A stretch of DNA of 8,241 nt from Opitutaceae bacterium (GCA_031266495.1 JAISAX010000195.1:1-8241); one strand, 5' to 3'. Positions 1 through 5,941 are shown, counted from the stretch's first letter. Numbers and translations: made by a program. Notes: generated from the letters alone by a model not told the origin.

Positions 1-81
1 CTCTGCTTGGTCGCCGTCATCCGCAAGCTCATCTGCCTTATCAACCGCATCTGCTCCGACCCAAACTTCAAAATATCATGA
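1..81 (+). CDS. C-terminal end of a probable IS110-family transposase (partial)
   Basis: An open frame enters from the left edge and ends at the TGA at 79-81, giving 26 residues: LCLVAVIRKLICLINRI, then CSDPNFKIS. A hydrophobic helix of the form AVIRKLxxLxNxxxxDPxF is typical of the extreme C-terminus of IS110/IS116/IS902-type transposases (DEDD/Tnp_20), where it follows the transposase_20 domain. The fragment is too short to prove the family, and the rest of the gene lies outside the window. IS110-type elements lack the usual terminal inverted repeats, and I see none in the 60 bases after the stop. The fragment points towards the convergent H1-like gene. It could instead be the tail of an unrelated protein. 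Confidence 0.5.
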   Translation, partial: LCLVAVIRKLICLINRICSDPNFKIS

Positions 82-142
82 ACTTTTTCCTTCCCTTCAC
101 ACACCACTGCTGCCTGCCGGGGGGAGCGCGGCCGAAACGAAA

Positions 143-170
143 ACAGCCGCTCCGGTAAGGGAGCGGCTGT
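143..170 (-). terminator. Intrinsic terminator of the H1-like gene
   Basis: An 11-bp perfect stem (ACAGCCGCTCC at 143-153 with GGAGCGGCTGT at 160-170) has a 6-base loop. Read on the minus strand, the stem is followed at once by TTTTCGTTTC (142 down to 133). It lies about 35 bases after the TAA of the H1-like gene. On the plus strand no T-run follows, so I assign it to the minus strand only. Confidence 0.85.
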
Positions 171-187
171 GACTGAACAAGAGAATG

Positions 188-204
188 TCAGCGACGAACG
201 CTGA
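188..204 (-). repeat. Small stem-loop directly after the H1-like stop codon
   Basis: TCAGCG (188-193) and CGCTGA (199-204) form a perfect 6-bp stem with a 5-base loop, starting on the base next to the TAA at 205-207. It has no T-run. It is probably part of the 3' end structure of the mRNA together with the terminator at 143-170, perhaps protecting the message. Confidence 0.5.
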
Positions 205-360
205 TTACTTCTTCTTGGCGACGGCCTTCTTGGCAGGGGCCTTCTTGACGACGGCTTTCTTGGCGGGCGCCTTCTTTGCGGGCGCTTTTTGGGCGACTGC
301 TTTCTTTGCGGGCGCCTTCTTGGCGGCCGGTTTCTTTACCGTCTTGGTGGCTTTGGCCAT
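205..360 (-). CDS. Histone H1-like lysine/alanine-rich DNA-binding protein, 51 aa
   Basis: The 51-residue product begins MAKATKTVKKPAAKK and is then built almost only from Lys, Ala, Pro and Val. The units KKAPAKK and KKAVAKK recur, and the protein ends AKKK. This composition is that of bacterial histone H1 C-terminal-tail proteins (Hc1/AlgP-like), which are disordered, strongly basic and bind or condense DNA in the nucleoid. The single Gln (residue 24) breaks one repeat. The start is the ATG at 360-358, supported by AGGAGC seven bases upstream, and the gene has its own terminator, so it is very likely a monocistronic and well expressed small gene. Near-identical codon blocks make it prone to repeat expansion or contraction. 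The complementary strand is also open here but encodes only an artefactual Phe/Ala-rich peptide. I am sure of the gene; the DNA-binding role is inferred from composition. Confidence 0.88.
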   Translation of the reverse strand: MAKATKTVKKPAAKKAPAKKAVAQKAPAKKAPAKKAVVKKAPAKKAVAKKK

Positions 361-687
361 GGTTGTTGCTCCTGTATGTTGTGGGTTGTTCTGATAAACG
401 CCGCGCGGAAAATTTTCCGTTCGGGCCCACCGAGTGGGTTTCGGCGGACAGCAGCAGCTTCAACGTCCGCGGTTTAATTGCAAGTGCGCAGTAAAACTTC
501 TTGCCAGGAATTTTCCGGCGACTTTTGGACCCTTTTTCGTGTGTAATCAGAGAGCGGATACAAAGGACGGTCCCCGCCGCCTGTGTCGGCCTCCGGCGCG
601 GGGTGAATAACCTGCGGACAACTCCCGACAACTTCCTTTTGCCAACCGGCCCGTTCGCGGCAAACGGGCGCCGTCCATGAGCGACGT
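361..687. promoter_or_regulatory. 327-bp gene-free region between divergent genes, with palindromes
   Basis: This region separates the divergent H1-like gene (-) and kinase-like gene (+), so it must hold both promoters, but no convincing -35/-10 pair stands out. Visible structure: a perfect 14-bp palindrome CGGAAAATTTTCCG at 406-419; its half AATTTTCCG again at 509-517; a CCCAC-CGA-GTGGG hairpin at 426-438; and a 7-bp hairpin GCCCGTT-N7-AACGGGC at 649-669 that would sit in the leader of the plus-strand gene, 18 bases before its start. The 14-bp palindrome lies 46 bases upstream of the H1-like start and is a reasonable operator candidate. Frames open across this region on both strands show no recognisable protein. 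Confidence 0.5.
368..373 (-). promoter_or_regulatory. Shine-Dalgarno of the H1-like gene
   Basis: On the minus strand, AGGAGC lies seven bases before the ATG at 360. It is the clearest ribosome binding site in the window and fixes the start of this very short gene. Confidence 0.8.
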
Positions 688-1413
688 ATGCAAGATCCCT
701 TTACCGGCCGACACACCCGTTTGCGCGGCACCGCGCTCCCCGGCGCCGCCGTCCGCGCCGCTCTTCAGGACGATCACGAGCGACGACTGGAAGCACTCGC
801 TCGCCTCCGCGCGGCAGCGGCGGCGGTGGATGCGTTTCGCGCCCTCGTGCCGGTGGTGCCGCTGGAGGTGTTCGGTTTTCCCGAGGGCACGGACGATCCG
901 GTGGGTGACGGCAGCCCGCGTCTGCGCCGGATCGGGAGCGGGGTGGAGGCGTCGGCGTTCGAGGCGGAAGACGGCTCGATCTACAAGTTTTTCCTGCCCC
1001 GCGAGGAAGGCCGCGTGGGCGGCAGCTTCGCTTTCGCCAGGGGCAACGAACAGGCGCAGGAACCGGCGTTGCTGGCGAAAGCGTGTCTGGGTAGCTATCG
1101 CGACCTGTTCGAAAAGCTCCGCCTCATCCTGGCGCTCGACGGCATGCCGACGGAGATGGTCGGCATGACGCCCGAAGGGGTGGTCATCGTCAAGCAGACG
1201 CTTGGCGACCGGCTGCCGGAGGGCACGGATACGTCGGCGATGCTGCCGGCGGCCCTGTTGCCGATCCCGGCGCGGTTTTTGCGGGCGCACCGCGATCATC
1301 CGCGACTGTTTTTTCTCGGCAGGCGCGTCTGGCTGGTGGCCGACTGGCTGGCGCGCATGCGGCATGATCCCGCCGTCGGGTTGCTGCGCGGAGCGGACGA
1401 CGCGGAGTTGTAA
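688..1413 (+). CDS. Stand-alone kinase-like protein resembling the 'polyvalent protein' kinase domain, 241 aa
   Basis: The frame is open from 607 and its first ATG is at 688, giving 241 aa with only a weak ribosome site. Residues 1-60 are an Ala/Arg-rich helical lead. From about 80 the layout looks like a small protein-kinase fold: a glycine loop RIGSGVEASAF (81-91), a lysine on the next strand (SIYKFF, K100), a helix with QEPALLAKA (124-132), LFEKLRLILALDG (140-152), and a hinge strand EGVVIVKQ (163-170). After GDRLPEGTD there is a catalytic-loop-like segment VWLVADWLARM with D219, and a late acidic pair D237/D238. This order matches my memory of the kinase domain found in phage and mobile 'polyvalent' proteins. 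The position normally holding the conserved Asn (DxxxxN) is Met224, so activity is doubtful. The gene stops soon after, so it may be truncated. The coding call is fairly firm; the kinase reading is inference. It could instead be a lineage-specific hypothetical. Confidence 0.6.
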   Translation: MQDPFTGRHTRLRGTALPGAAVRAALQDDHERRLEALARLRAAAAAVDAFRALVPVVPLEVFGFPEGTDDPVGDGSPRLRRIGSGVEASAFEAEDGSIYKFFLPREEGRVGGSFAFARGNEQAQEPALLAKACLGSYRDLFEKLRLILALDGMPTEMVGMTPEGVVIVKQTLGDRLPEGTDTSAMLPAALLPIPARFLRAHRDHPRLFFLGRRVWLVADWLARMRHDPAVGLLRGADDAEL

Positions 1414-1533
1414 AACCGTAGCAACTATCTTGGAGAAATTATGTAACTGAAGTTACGCAGGCGGGAGTCGGAGCAAGCTTCGGGGTATTAGCCCAAGGGA
1501 ATAAAAACCTGCCCCTGCTTTAATTAACGTGCG
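1414..1533. other. 120-bp convergent spacer, mostly unexplained
   Basis: This spacer lies between the 3' ends of the kinase-like gene (+) and the epimerase gene (-). It contains the 14-bp inverted repeat GTAACT-GA-AGTTAC (1443-1456) and an AT-rich edge around 1519-1529. No hairpin with a proper T-run was found for either gene. Confidence 0.4.
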
Positions 1534-2493
1534 TTATTGCCGTTGCCGATACCACGCCAGCGTCTCGGCGAGACCGCGGTCGAGGTCGTGGCCCGGCGTC
1601 CAGCCGGCGGCGAGGAGTTTTTCGGCGGAGGCCCGCGAATGGCGGATGTCGCCGGGCCGGGGCGCCTTGTGGACGATGCGGCTGGCGCTGCCCGTCTGCG
1701 CGATGATGCGCTGCGCCAATTCCAGAATCGTCAGGCTGCCGCCGTAACCGACATTAAAGACGCCCGTCAGCCCGCGCGTGGAAGCGGCGAAGAGATTGGC
1801 CGCCACCACGTCGCGCACGTAAACGAAATCGCGCGTCTGGCCGCCGTCGCCGTGGATCGCCACCGGCTGGCCGGCGAGCGCGCGGCGGATGAAGATCGGC
1901 ACGGCCGCCGCGTAGGCGCTGCTCGGGTTCTGGCGCGGACCGAAGACGTTGAAGTACCGCAGGCTCGCCGTCTCGATGCGGCCGGCGGCGGCGAAGAGCG
2001 CGCAGTAATATTCACCGTCGAGCTTGGTGATCGCGTAGGGGCTTTTCGGCGCCGGGCGCATGTCCTCGCGCTTGGGCACTTCGGGATCGTCGCCATAGAC
2101 CGCGGCGGAGCTGGAAAGCACGAGCTTGCGCGCGCCGGCGGCGGCCGCCTCTTCCAGGACCGTGAGCAGGCCGGTGACGTTGAACGTCACGCATTCATGG
2201 ATACGCTCCATCGATTCGGGCACGCTGACGAGCGCGGCGAGGTGAAACACGGCGTCGCAACCCCGCACCGCGTCGCGCACCGCCGCCCGGTCGGTGATGC
2301 AGCCGCGCACCAGCCGCGCGCCGGGCGCCGACAAACCGGCGAGGTTGTCCGGACTGCCGGTGCGGAAATTGTCGAGCACCACGACCTCCGTGCCGGCTTC
2401 GAGCAGTGTGCGGACGAGATGCCCGCCGATAAAACCGGCGCCGCCGGTGACGAGGGCCTTGCGAAGAGGTGTGGAGGAGGATGGCTGGATCAT
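1534..2493 (-). CDS. NAD-dependent sugar-nucleotide epimerase, likely UDP-hexosamine/UDP-hexose 4-epimerase, 319 aa
   Basis: This is an extended SDR-family protein of normal length. It has the Rossmann motif TGGAGFIG (16-23), with D41 at the end of beta-2 favouring NAD(H), then HLAA (84-87), SSSAAVYG (127-134) and the catalytic pair YAITK (Y153, K157). The stretch LRYFNVFGPRQNPSSAYAA followed by HGDGGQTRDF recalls the WbpP/WbgU group of UDP-GlcNAc/GalNAc 4-epimerases more than strict GalE. The expected reaction is C4 inversion of an NDP-sugar in the cytoplasm through a 4-keto intermediate. I chose the ATG at 2493. A GTG at 2514 is in frame but lies inside a stem-loop and would add MFRGLIF, which is not needed before the Rossmann strand. 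The ribosome site is weak. It is last in the operon, 85 bases after the kinase stop. Family is firm; UDP-GlcNAc/GalNAc preference is inference, and a dehydratase-like role is less likely. Confidence 0.9.
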   Translation of the reverse strand: MIQPSSSTPLRKALVTGGAGFIGGHLVRTLLEAGTEVVVLDNFRTGSPDNLAGLSAPGARLVRGCITDRAAVRDAVRGCDAVFHLAALVSVPESMERIHECVTFNVTGLLTVLEEAAAAGARKLVLSSSAAVYGDDPEVPKREDMRPAPKSPYAITKLDGEYYCALFAAAGRIETASLRYFNVFGPRQNPSSAYAAAVPIFIRRALAGQPVAIHGDGGQTRDFVYVRDVVAANLFAASTRGLTGVFNVGYGGSLTILELAQRIIAQTGSASRIVHKAPRPGDIRHSRASAEKLLAAGWTPGHDLDRGLAETLAWYRQRQ

Positions 2494-2501
2494 AAAAATG
2501 A

Positions 2502-2548
2502 GCCCACGGAACACACTATTTTCCGTGTATTTCGTGTGTTCCGTGGGC
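2502..2548. repeat. 15-bp perfect inverted repeat between kinase and epimerase genes
   Basis: GCCCACGGAACACAC (2502-2516) and its exact complement (2534-2548) are separated by 17 bases that repeat the theme (TTCCGTGTATTTC). It occupies most of the 85-bp gap inside the operon and covers the alternative GTG start of the epimerase. It resembles the interspersed 'CSVYFVCSVV'-type repeats seen in verrucomicrobial and planctomycetal genomes (recalled, not searched). In the mRNA it would fold strongly without a following T-run, so processing, partial attenuation or 3'-end protection of the upstream message is more likely than full termination. Confidence 0.75.
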
Positions 2549-2578
2549 CTCCTTTCGGAGAATCGGGTTTTGGTCAGG

Positions 2579-3715
2579 TTACTCTTTCAGTTTCGCCCAC
2601 GTCACGTCGATCACCCGTCCGAACGCATCGGACTGGGCTTCGAGGCTGCGCAGGAGGGCGAACTGGTTGCGGGCGCGGTCGAGGTTGTGCTGCGGACGTT
2701 TCGTTTTGAAATAGACGTCGCCTTGCAGGTAGTCGGTCAGGAAACGGATGCCGACCTCGTACGTCATGACTTGGCCACCGGTCACGAGGTGAGCGCGTTC
2801 GGTGTCGTTGAGCGTCGCGCCGGCCCCGGCGAGGAACCCTTCCGCGAGCGCGGCGAAGATCTCCGGGCGGGCGACCACGAGCGCGAGATCCGTCTCGTCT
2901 TCCAGGGCGGCGTTGGTCGCGGTGCGAACCATGTCGCCGAAATCGTAGAGCGAGAGGCCGGGCATGACGGTATCCAGATCGATCACACAGACGCCCTCGC
3001 CGGTGACGTTGTCGAGCATGACGTTGTTGAGCTTGGTGTCGTTGTGCGTGACGCGTTCCGGCACGAGGCCGGCGGCGAGCAGGCCGGTGAGGCGGCGCGA
3101 GAGCGGTTCGCGGCGGCGGGCAAAGGCGATCTCCTCCGCGACCGATGCGGCGCGCCCGGCGGTGTTGGTGGCGATGGCGGCCTCCAGCGCGGCGTAGCGG
3201 CGGGGCGTGTCGTGAAAGCCGGGGATCGTCTCGCGCAGGCGCCCGCCGGGCAGATCGGCGAGCAGGCGCTGGAATCCCCCGAACGCGCAGGCGGCGGTGC
3301 GCGCTTGGGCGGGCGTGTCGATCCTGTCGCAGGTGAGCGCGTTTTCGATGAACAGCCAGGCGCGCCACCAGGCGCCGTAGTCGTCGCGCACATACGACCG
3401 GCCGTCGCGACCGGGGATGACGGTGAGAGCGCGGCGCGAGGCGTCGTCCGCGCCGCCGGCGGCCAGGCGCGCCTGCTGGTGCGCGGTGACGCGCGTGATG
3501 TTGTCCATCAGCGCCGGGATGTCGGTGAAGATGCGGTGATTGATCCGCTGCCAGATATAGCGGACCGGCGTGCCGGCCTGCGAAACGGTCACGGCAAACG
3601 TGTCGTTGATGTGACCCGATCCGTACGGGACGGCGGACACCACTTCTCCATAAAGTGCGAAGCGGCGGCCGAGGGTGGCGAATGCGGAAAGCGACGGGGG
3701 AATGGTGGCGGACAT
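2579..3715 (-). CDS. NahK-like anomeric sugar kinase (APH/choline-kinase fold), 378 aa
   Basis: This phosphotransferase of the aminoglycoside-phosphotransferase superfamily has the features of N-acetylhexosamine 1-kinases. The N-lobe has YGSGHINDTF (31-40) and a strand with IWQRIN (54-59) in place of a classical glycine loop and Lys. The catalytic loop is THNDTKLNN (223-231, putative base D226, metal-binding N230 or N231), followed by the DFG-equivalent IDLDTVMPG (245-253, D246/D248) and YDFGDMVR (257-264). The length is close to known NahK proteins. Predicted reaction: ATP plus GlcNAc, GalNAc or a related hexose gives the sugar 1-phosphate in the cytoplasm. The start ATG at 3715 is preceded by GAGGA, and the stop of the upstream transferase gene overlaps that site, implying translational coupling. 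Homologues are often labelled 'aminoglycoside phosphotransferase' or 'mucin-desulfating sulfatase'. Neither resistance nor sulfatase function is supported here. The exact sugar is not determined by the sequence. Confidence 0.87.
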   Translation of the reverse strand: MSATIPPSLSAFATLGRRFALYGEVVSAVPYGSGHINDTFAVTVSQAGTPVRYIWQRINHRIFTDIPALMDNITRVTAHQQARLAAGGADDASRRALTVIPGRDGRSYVRDDYGAWWRAWLFIENALTCDRIDTPAQARTAACAFGGFQRLLADLPGGRLRETIPGFHDTPRRYAALEAAIATNTAGRAASVAEEIAFARRREPLSRRLTGLLAAGLVPERVTHNDTKLNNVMLDNVTGEGVCVIDLDTVMPGLSLYDFGDMVRTATNAALEDETDLALVVARPEIFAALAEGFLAGAGATLNDTERAHLVTGGQVMTYEVGIRFLTDYLQGDVYFKTKRPQHNLDRARNQFALLRSLEAQSDAFGRVIDVTWAKLKE

Positions 3716-3721
3716 GGCGAT

Positions 3722-3728
3722 TTCCTCA
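3722..3728 (-). promoter_or_regulatory. Overlapping stop codon and ribosome binding site coupling transferase and kinase genes
   Basis: On the minus strand TGAGGAA contains both the TGA of the nucleotidyltransferase gene (3728-3726) and a GAGGA Shine-Dalgarno for the kinase ATG at 3715. The coding regions are 10 bases apart, so a terminating ribosome can reinitiate. Confidence 0.75.
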
Positions 3729-4637
3729 GGGCCACAGCGGCGACGGGTAATCGCCCGCGGCGACGAGCGCGGCGATGGCGGCCTGGACGCGGGGTTTGTC
3801 CTCGCGCCAGGTGACGCCGAACCACTGGCTGCCGGTCGGCAGCACCCGCACGCGGGCGACGCCAGCGCGGAGCAGGTCGTTGACGGCGAAAGGCAGATAA
3901 AACTCGGTCTTTTCCTCCGCGCCGTGTGTCTGGAGAAATCCGCGCCAGCACGCGTCGAGTTGCGGCAGGAAGGCGGAAGTGAAACCCCAGCAGTTCATCG
4001 ACACGATGGTCGCGGGCCTGTATTTTGTTGCCAATCCCGCCCCCGCCGGACCGACCTCGGCCGCCAGAATGCCGGTGTGTTCCTCGATTCCGGCAAGCAG
4101 CCCGTGCGTATCCACCTCGCAAACACCGCGCGAGACGGCGCCGTGTTCGGACAGCGTGTTGCCGAGGGTAAAACCCGCCATCGCATATTCGGGCGGTGTC
4201 GCCGTCGTCGCCGCCCCGACGGCGCGCAGGAAGGCGGCGAGGCGGGCGAATGAATCGGCGCCGTAAAAATCGTCGGCGTTGACCACCGCAAACGCGTCGT
4301 CTCCCAGCGCCTCGCGCGCGCACCAGACAGCATGACCGGTGCCCCAGGGTTTGGTCCTGCCGACGGGAACCGTGTGGCCGGCGGGCAGCGCGTCGAGCGA
4401 CTGAAACACGTAGTCCACCCGGATGCGCCCGGCAAAACGCGCACCGACCGACGCCCGGAACGCCTCCCCGAAATCGCGCCGGATGACGAACAGCACGCGG
4501 TCGAAACCCGCGCGAATCGCGTCGTACACCGAATAATCGAGCACCGTTTCACCGGACGGCCCCATGGGATCGACCTGCTTGAGCCCGCCGTAACGGGACC
4601 CCATGCCGGCGGCGAGAACGAGGAGCGTGAGTTGCAT
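3726..4637 (-). CDS. Sugar-1-phosphate nucleotidyltransferase (NTP_transferase family), 303 aa
   Basis: This GT-A-fold pyrophosphorylase begins LLVLAAGMGSRYGGLKQ, with the nucleotide-binding loop at 8-20 carrying G11, G13, R15 and K20. It continues with PWGTGHAV (98-104), the metal-site motif NADDFYG (120-126), VSMNCWGF (212-219), TEFYLP (244-249) and WFGVTWREDKP (272-282). It should condense a sugar 1-phosphate with an NTP to an NDP-sugar and pyrophosphate in the cytoplasm. Being first in an operon with an anomeric kinase and a UDP-sugar epimerase, the likely substrate is the kinase product, most simply GlcNAc-1-P or GalNAc-1-P with UTP. dTTP-glucose chemistry is an alternative because this family also includes RmlA-like enzymes. 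The ATG at 4637 sits on the Rossmann strand and has no clear Shine-Dalgarno. A CATGT-N5-ACATG hairpin lies five bases upstream. No left-handed beta-helix acyltransferase domain is present, so it is not a GlmU. Confidence 0.88.
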   Translation of the reverse strand: MQLTLLVLAAGMGSRYGGLKQVDPMGPSGETVLDYSVYDAIRAGFDRVLFVIRRDFGEAFRASVGARFAGRIRVDYVFQSLDALPAGHTVPVGRTKPWGTGHAVWCAREALGDDAFAVVNADDFYGADSFARLAAFLRAVGAATTATPPEYAMAGFTLGNTLSEHGAVSRGVCEVDTHGLLAGIEEHTGILAAEVGPAGAGLATKYRPATIVSMNCWGFTSAFLPQLDACWRGFLQTHGAEEKTEFYLPFAVNDLLRAGVARVRVLPTGSQWFGVTWREDKPRVQAAIAALVAAGDYPSPLWP

Positions 4638-4703
4638 GAACGCATGTCGGAAACATGGGGAGGCTCTGTTTGCAACAAAAAATCATGTTGCACATTCGCA
4701 ACA
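4631..4703. promoter_or_regulatory. Cluster of GTTGCA half-sites, candidate operator of the divergent sugar operon
   Basis: TGCAAC (4671-4676) and GTTGCA (4687-4692) form an inverted repeat with a 10-base A-rich spacer. CGCAAC follows at 4697-4702, and another GTTGCA overlaps the start codon of the transferase gene (4631-4636). A CATGT-N5-ACATG repeat sits between at 4643-4657. Such spaced palindromic half-sites at the head of a divergent operon are what a dimeric GntR/LacI-type regulator, like the one encoded next door, would be expected to bind. No promoter hexamers are convincing, so the assignment is inference. Confidence 0.45.
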
Positions 4704-4764
4704 GCCTGGTTGATTGTTTCACGTCCTTCGTCCTCCGGCGACCTGTCCGCCCCTCTCGTCTCCT

Positions 4765-4777
4765 CCCCCCCCCCCCC
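4765..4777. repeat. 13-base poly-C tract upstream of the regulator gene
   Basis: Thirteen consecutive C lie 33 bases before the regulator ATG, inside a pyrimidine-only leader (TCCTCCTCCCGTTTCTCCCG and similar). The leader contains no purine-rich ribosome site. Homopolymers of this length are expected to slip. Because the regulator's frame is open upstream of the tract, slippage would change an alternative N-terminal extension or the promoter spacing, not the core protein. Confidence 0.7.
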
Positions 4778-4810
4778 TCCTCCTCCCGTTTCTCCCGTTT
4801 TTCCCATCCG

Positions 4811-5896
4811 ATGCCGGCTCCCGCTCGAAAATCGAAATCCCGTCAGCGTCTCGAAACCCATGTGCGCGCTCGTATGGAGAGCGAAAAATGGCCCGTGGAC
4901 CAGCCGTTGCCGACCACGCGGGAACTGGCGAAAAGGTTCGGTCTCTCCGCATCCACCGCCTTTCGCCTGCTCCAGCGGCTGGCGCAGGAGGGGCAGGTCT
5001 GGCAGCACGGCAGCGGACGTTTTTACAAGGTCGCCGCGCAGCCGTTGCTCGACCGTCCGCGCCCGGTGGCGTGCCTCATCCGGCGGCTGGAGTTGTGTAG
5101 CGCGCTCTACCGCGAGTTGCTCGAAGGCATCAGCGCGGGCGCGGGCGAGGCGCGGCGGGCGATGCTGTTCTGGCATGACGACGTGCTCGTCAACCATCCC
5201 GATCCAACAAAACCGCCGGTCTTCGCGGGAACAGCGGCCCAGCGGTTGTCGCTCGACGGTTTTATCGAACGGCACGGCGCCGACGCAGGCGGTTTCCTGC
5301 TCGATCACCTCTGGGCGGACGCCGTCCTGAAACGCGCCGCCGCCCGGCTCGCCCCCGGCGTGCTTCTTTTCCGCCAGGCACCGGCGGGCGTAGCGCTCTC
5401 CAACGTGCGCGCCGATTTCGGGGCGGCGGCCACGCAGGCGTTCGCGCACCTCTCGGGGCGCGGTTTCGGCCGGATCGTGCCGGTGTCGCCCTTCGACGGC
5501 GACCCGGCGGTGGACGAGTTTTTCGGCGCGCTGGAAAAGGAGGCGCGCGCGCTCGGCTGCGAGGAACGGCTCGTCCCCCGGGCCCGCGCCCGCACGCCGG
5601 AGGAACAGGCAGCCCTCGTCGCCGCGCTGCCGAAGAAAAAACGCACGGCGCTGGTCGTCCCCGAGGACCATGTGGCGGCAAGCCTGCACGCGCTCGCGGT
5701 CGCGGCGGGGCACGCCTGCCCGGAGGAAGTCGGCGTGCTCTCCGTCATGGGCACCGGGGTCGGCAAGGCCGCCGGCCTGAGTTGCCTCGGCTTCGATTTC
5801 CGCGCCATGGGCCGGGCGGCGGTCTCCCTGCTCGGCGAACCCGAGCCGCGCAGCGTCGTTTTCCCGCCGGTGCTCGCGCTCGGCGGGACGACGTAA
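4811..5896 (+). CDS. GntR-type winged-helix regulator with LacI-like ligand-binding domain, 361 aa
   Basis: Residues 11-75 form a GntR-style winged helix: RLETHVRARMESEKWPVDQ, then LPTTRELAKRFGLSASTAFRLLQ, then a wing GQVWQHGSGRFYKV. From about residue 84 (RPVACLIRRLELCSALYREL) to the end it reads as a periplasmic-binding-protein/LacI-type effector domain, with ALVVPEDHVAASLHALA and EEVGVLSV matching the late beta-alpha units of that fold. This head/body pairing, as in AraR-type regulators, usually means a sugar-responsive repressor. I chose the ATG at 4811 because it directly precedes the basic N-terminus of the DNA-binding domain. The frame stays open back to 4655, with ATGs at 4655 and 4685, but that part crosses the poly-C tract and is low-complexity. 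It is divergent from the three-gene sugar operon, which is its most probable target together with its own promoter. The ligand cannot be told from the sequence. Confidence 0.85.
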   Translation: MPAPARKSKSRQRLETHVRARMESEKWPVDQPLPTTRELAKRFGLSASTAFRLLQRLAQEGQVWQHGSGRFYKVAAQPLLDRPRPVACLIRRLELCSALYRELLEGISAGAGEARRAMLFWHDDVLVNHPDPTKPPVFAGTAAQRLSLDGFIERHGADAGGFLLDHLWADAVLKRAAARLAPGVLLFRQAPAGVALSNVRADFGAAATQAFAHLSGRGFGRIVPVSPFDGDPAVDEFFGALEKEARALGCEERLVPRARARTPEEQAALVAALPKKKRTALVVPEDHVAASLHALAVAAGHACPEEVGVLSVMGTGVGKAAGLSCLGFDFRAMGRAAVSLLGEPEPRSVVFPPVLALGGTT

Positions 5897-5941
5897 AGGA
5901 ACTTCCAAAAACTCCCCAAAACCAGGCCAAACAGGTCACAG

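Noticed and set aside
185..394. Phe/Ala-rich plus-strand peptide that looks like a membrane repeat protein
   Set aside because: It is the complement of the Lys/Ala repeats of the H1-like gene, which has a Shine-Dalgarno and a terminator on the minus strand. The plus-strand frame has neither.
1537..2709. Long plus-strand frames opposite the epimerase and kinase genes (also 2294-3814)
   Set aside because: They mirror the codon structure of the real minus-strand genes, cross the intergenic stem-loop, and show no protein family signal.
2579..3715. Antibiotic-resistance aminoglycoside phosphotransferase
   Set aside because: The fold is shared, but the NahK-like N-lobe, the HNDTKLNN loop and the operon partners point to a sugar kinase.
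3995..5908. A 637-codon open frame on the minus strand
   Set aside because: It runs out of frame through the transferase gene, across the divergent control region and antisense to the regulator gene. The translation is Arg/Glu/Ala-rich without motifs, whereas the overlapping genes have clear families. It is a by-product of high GC.
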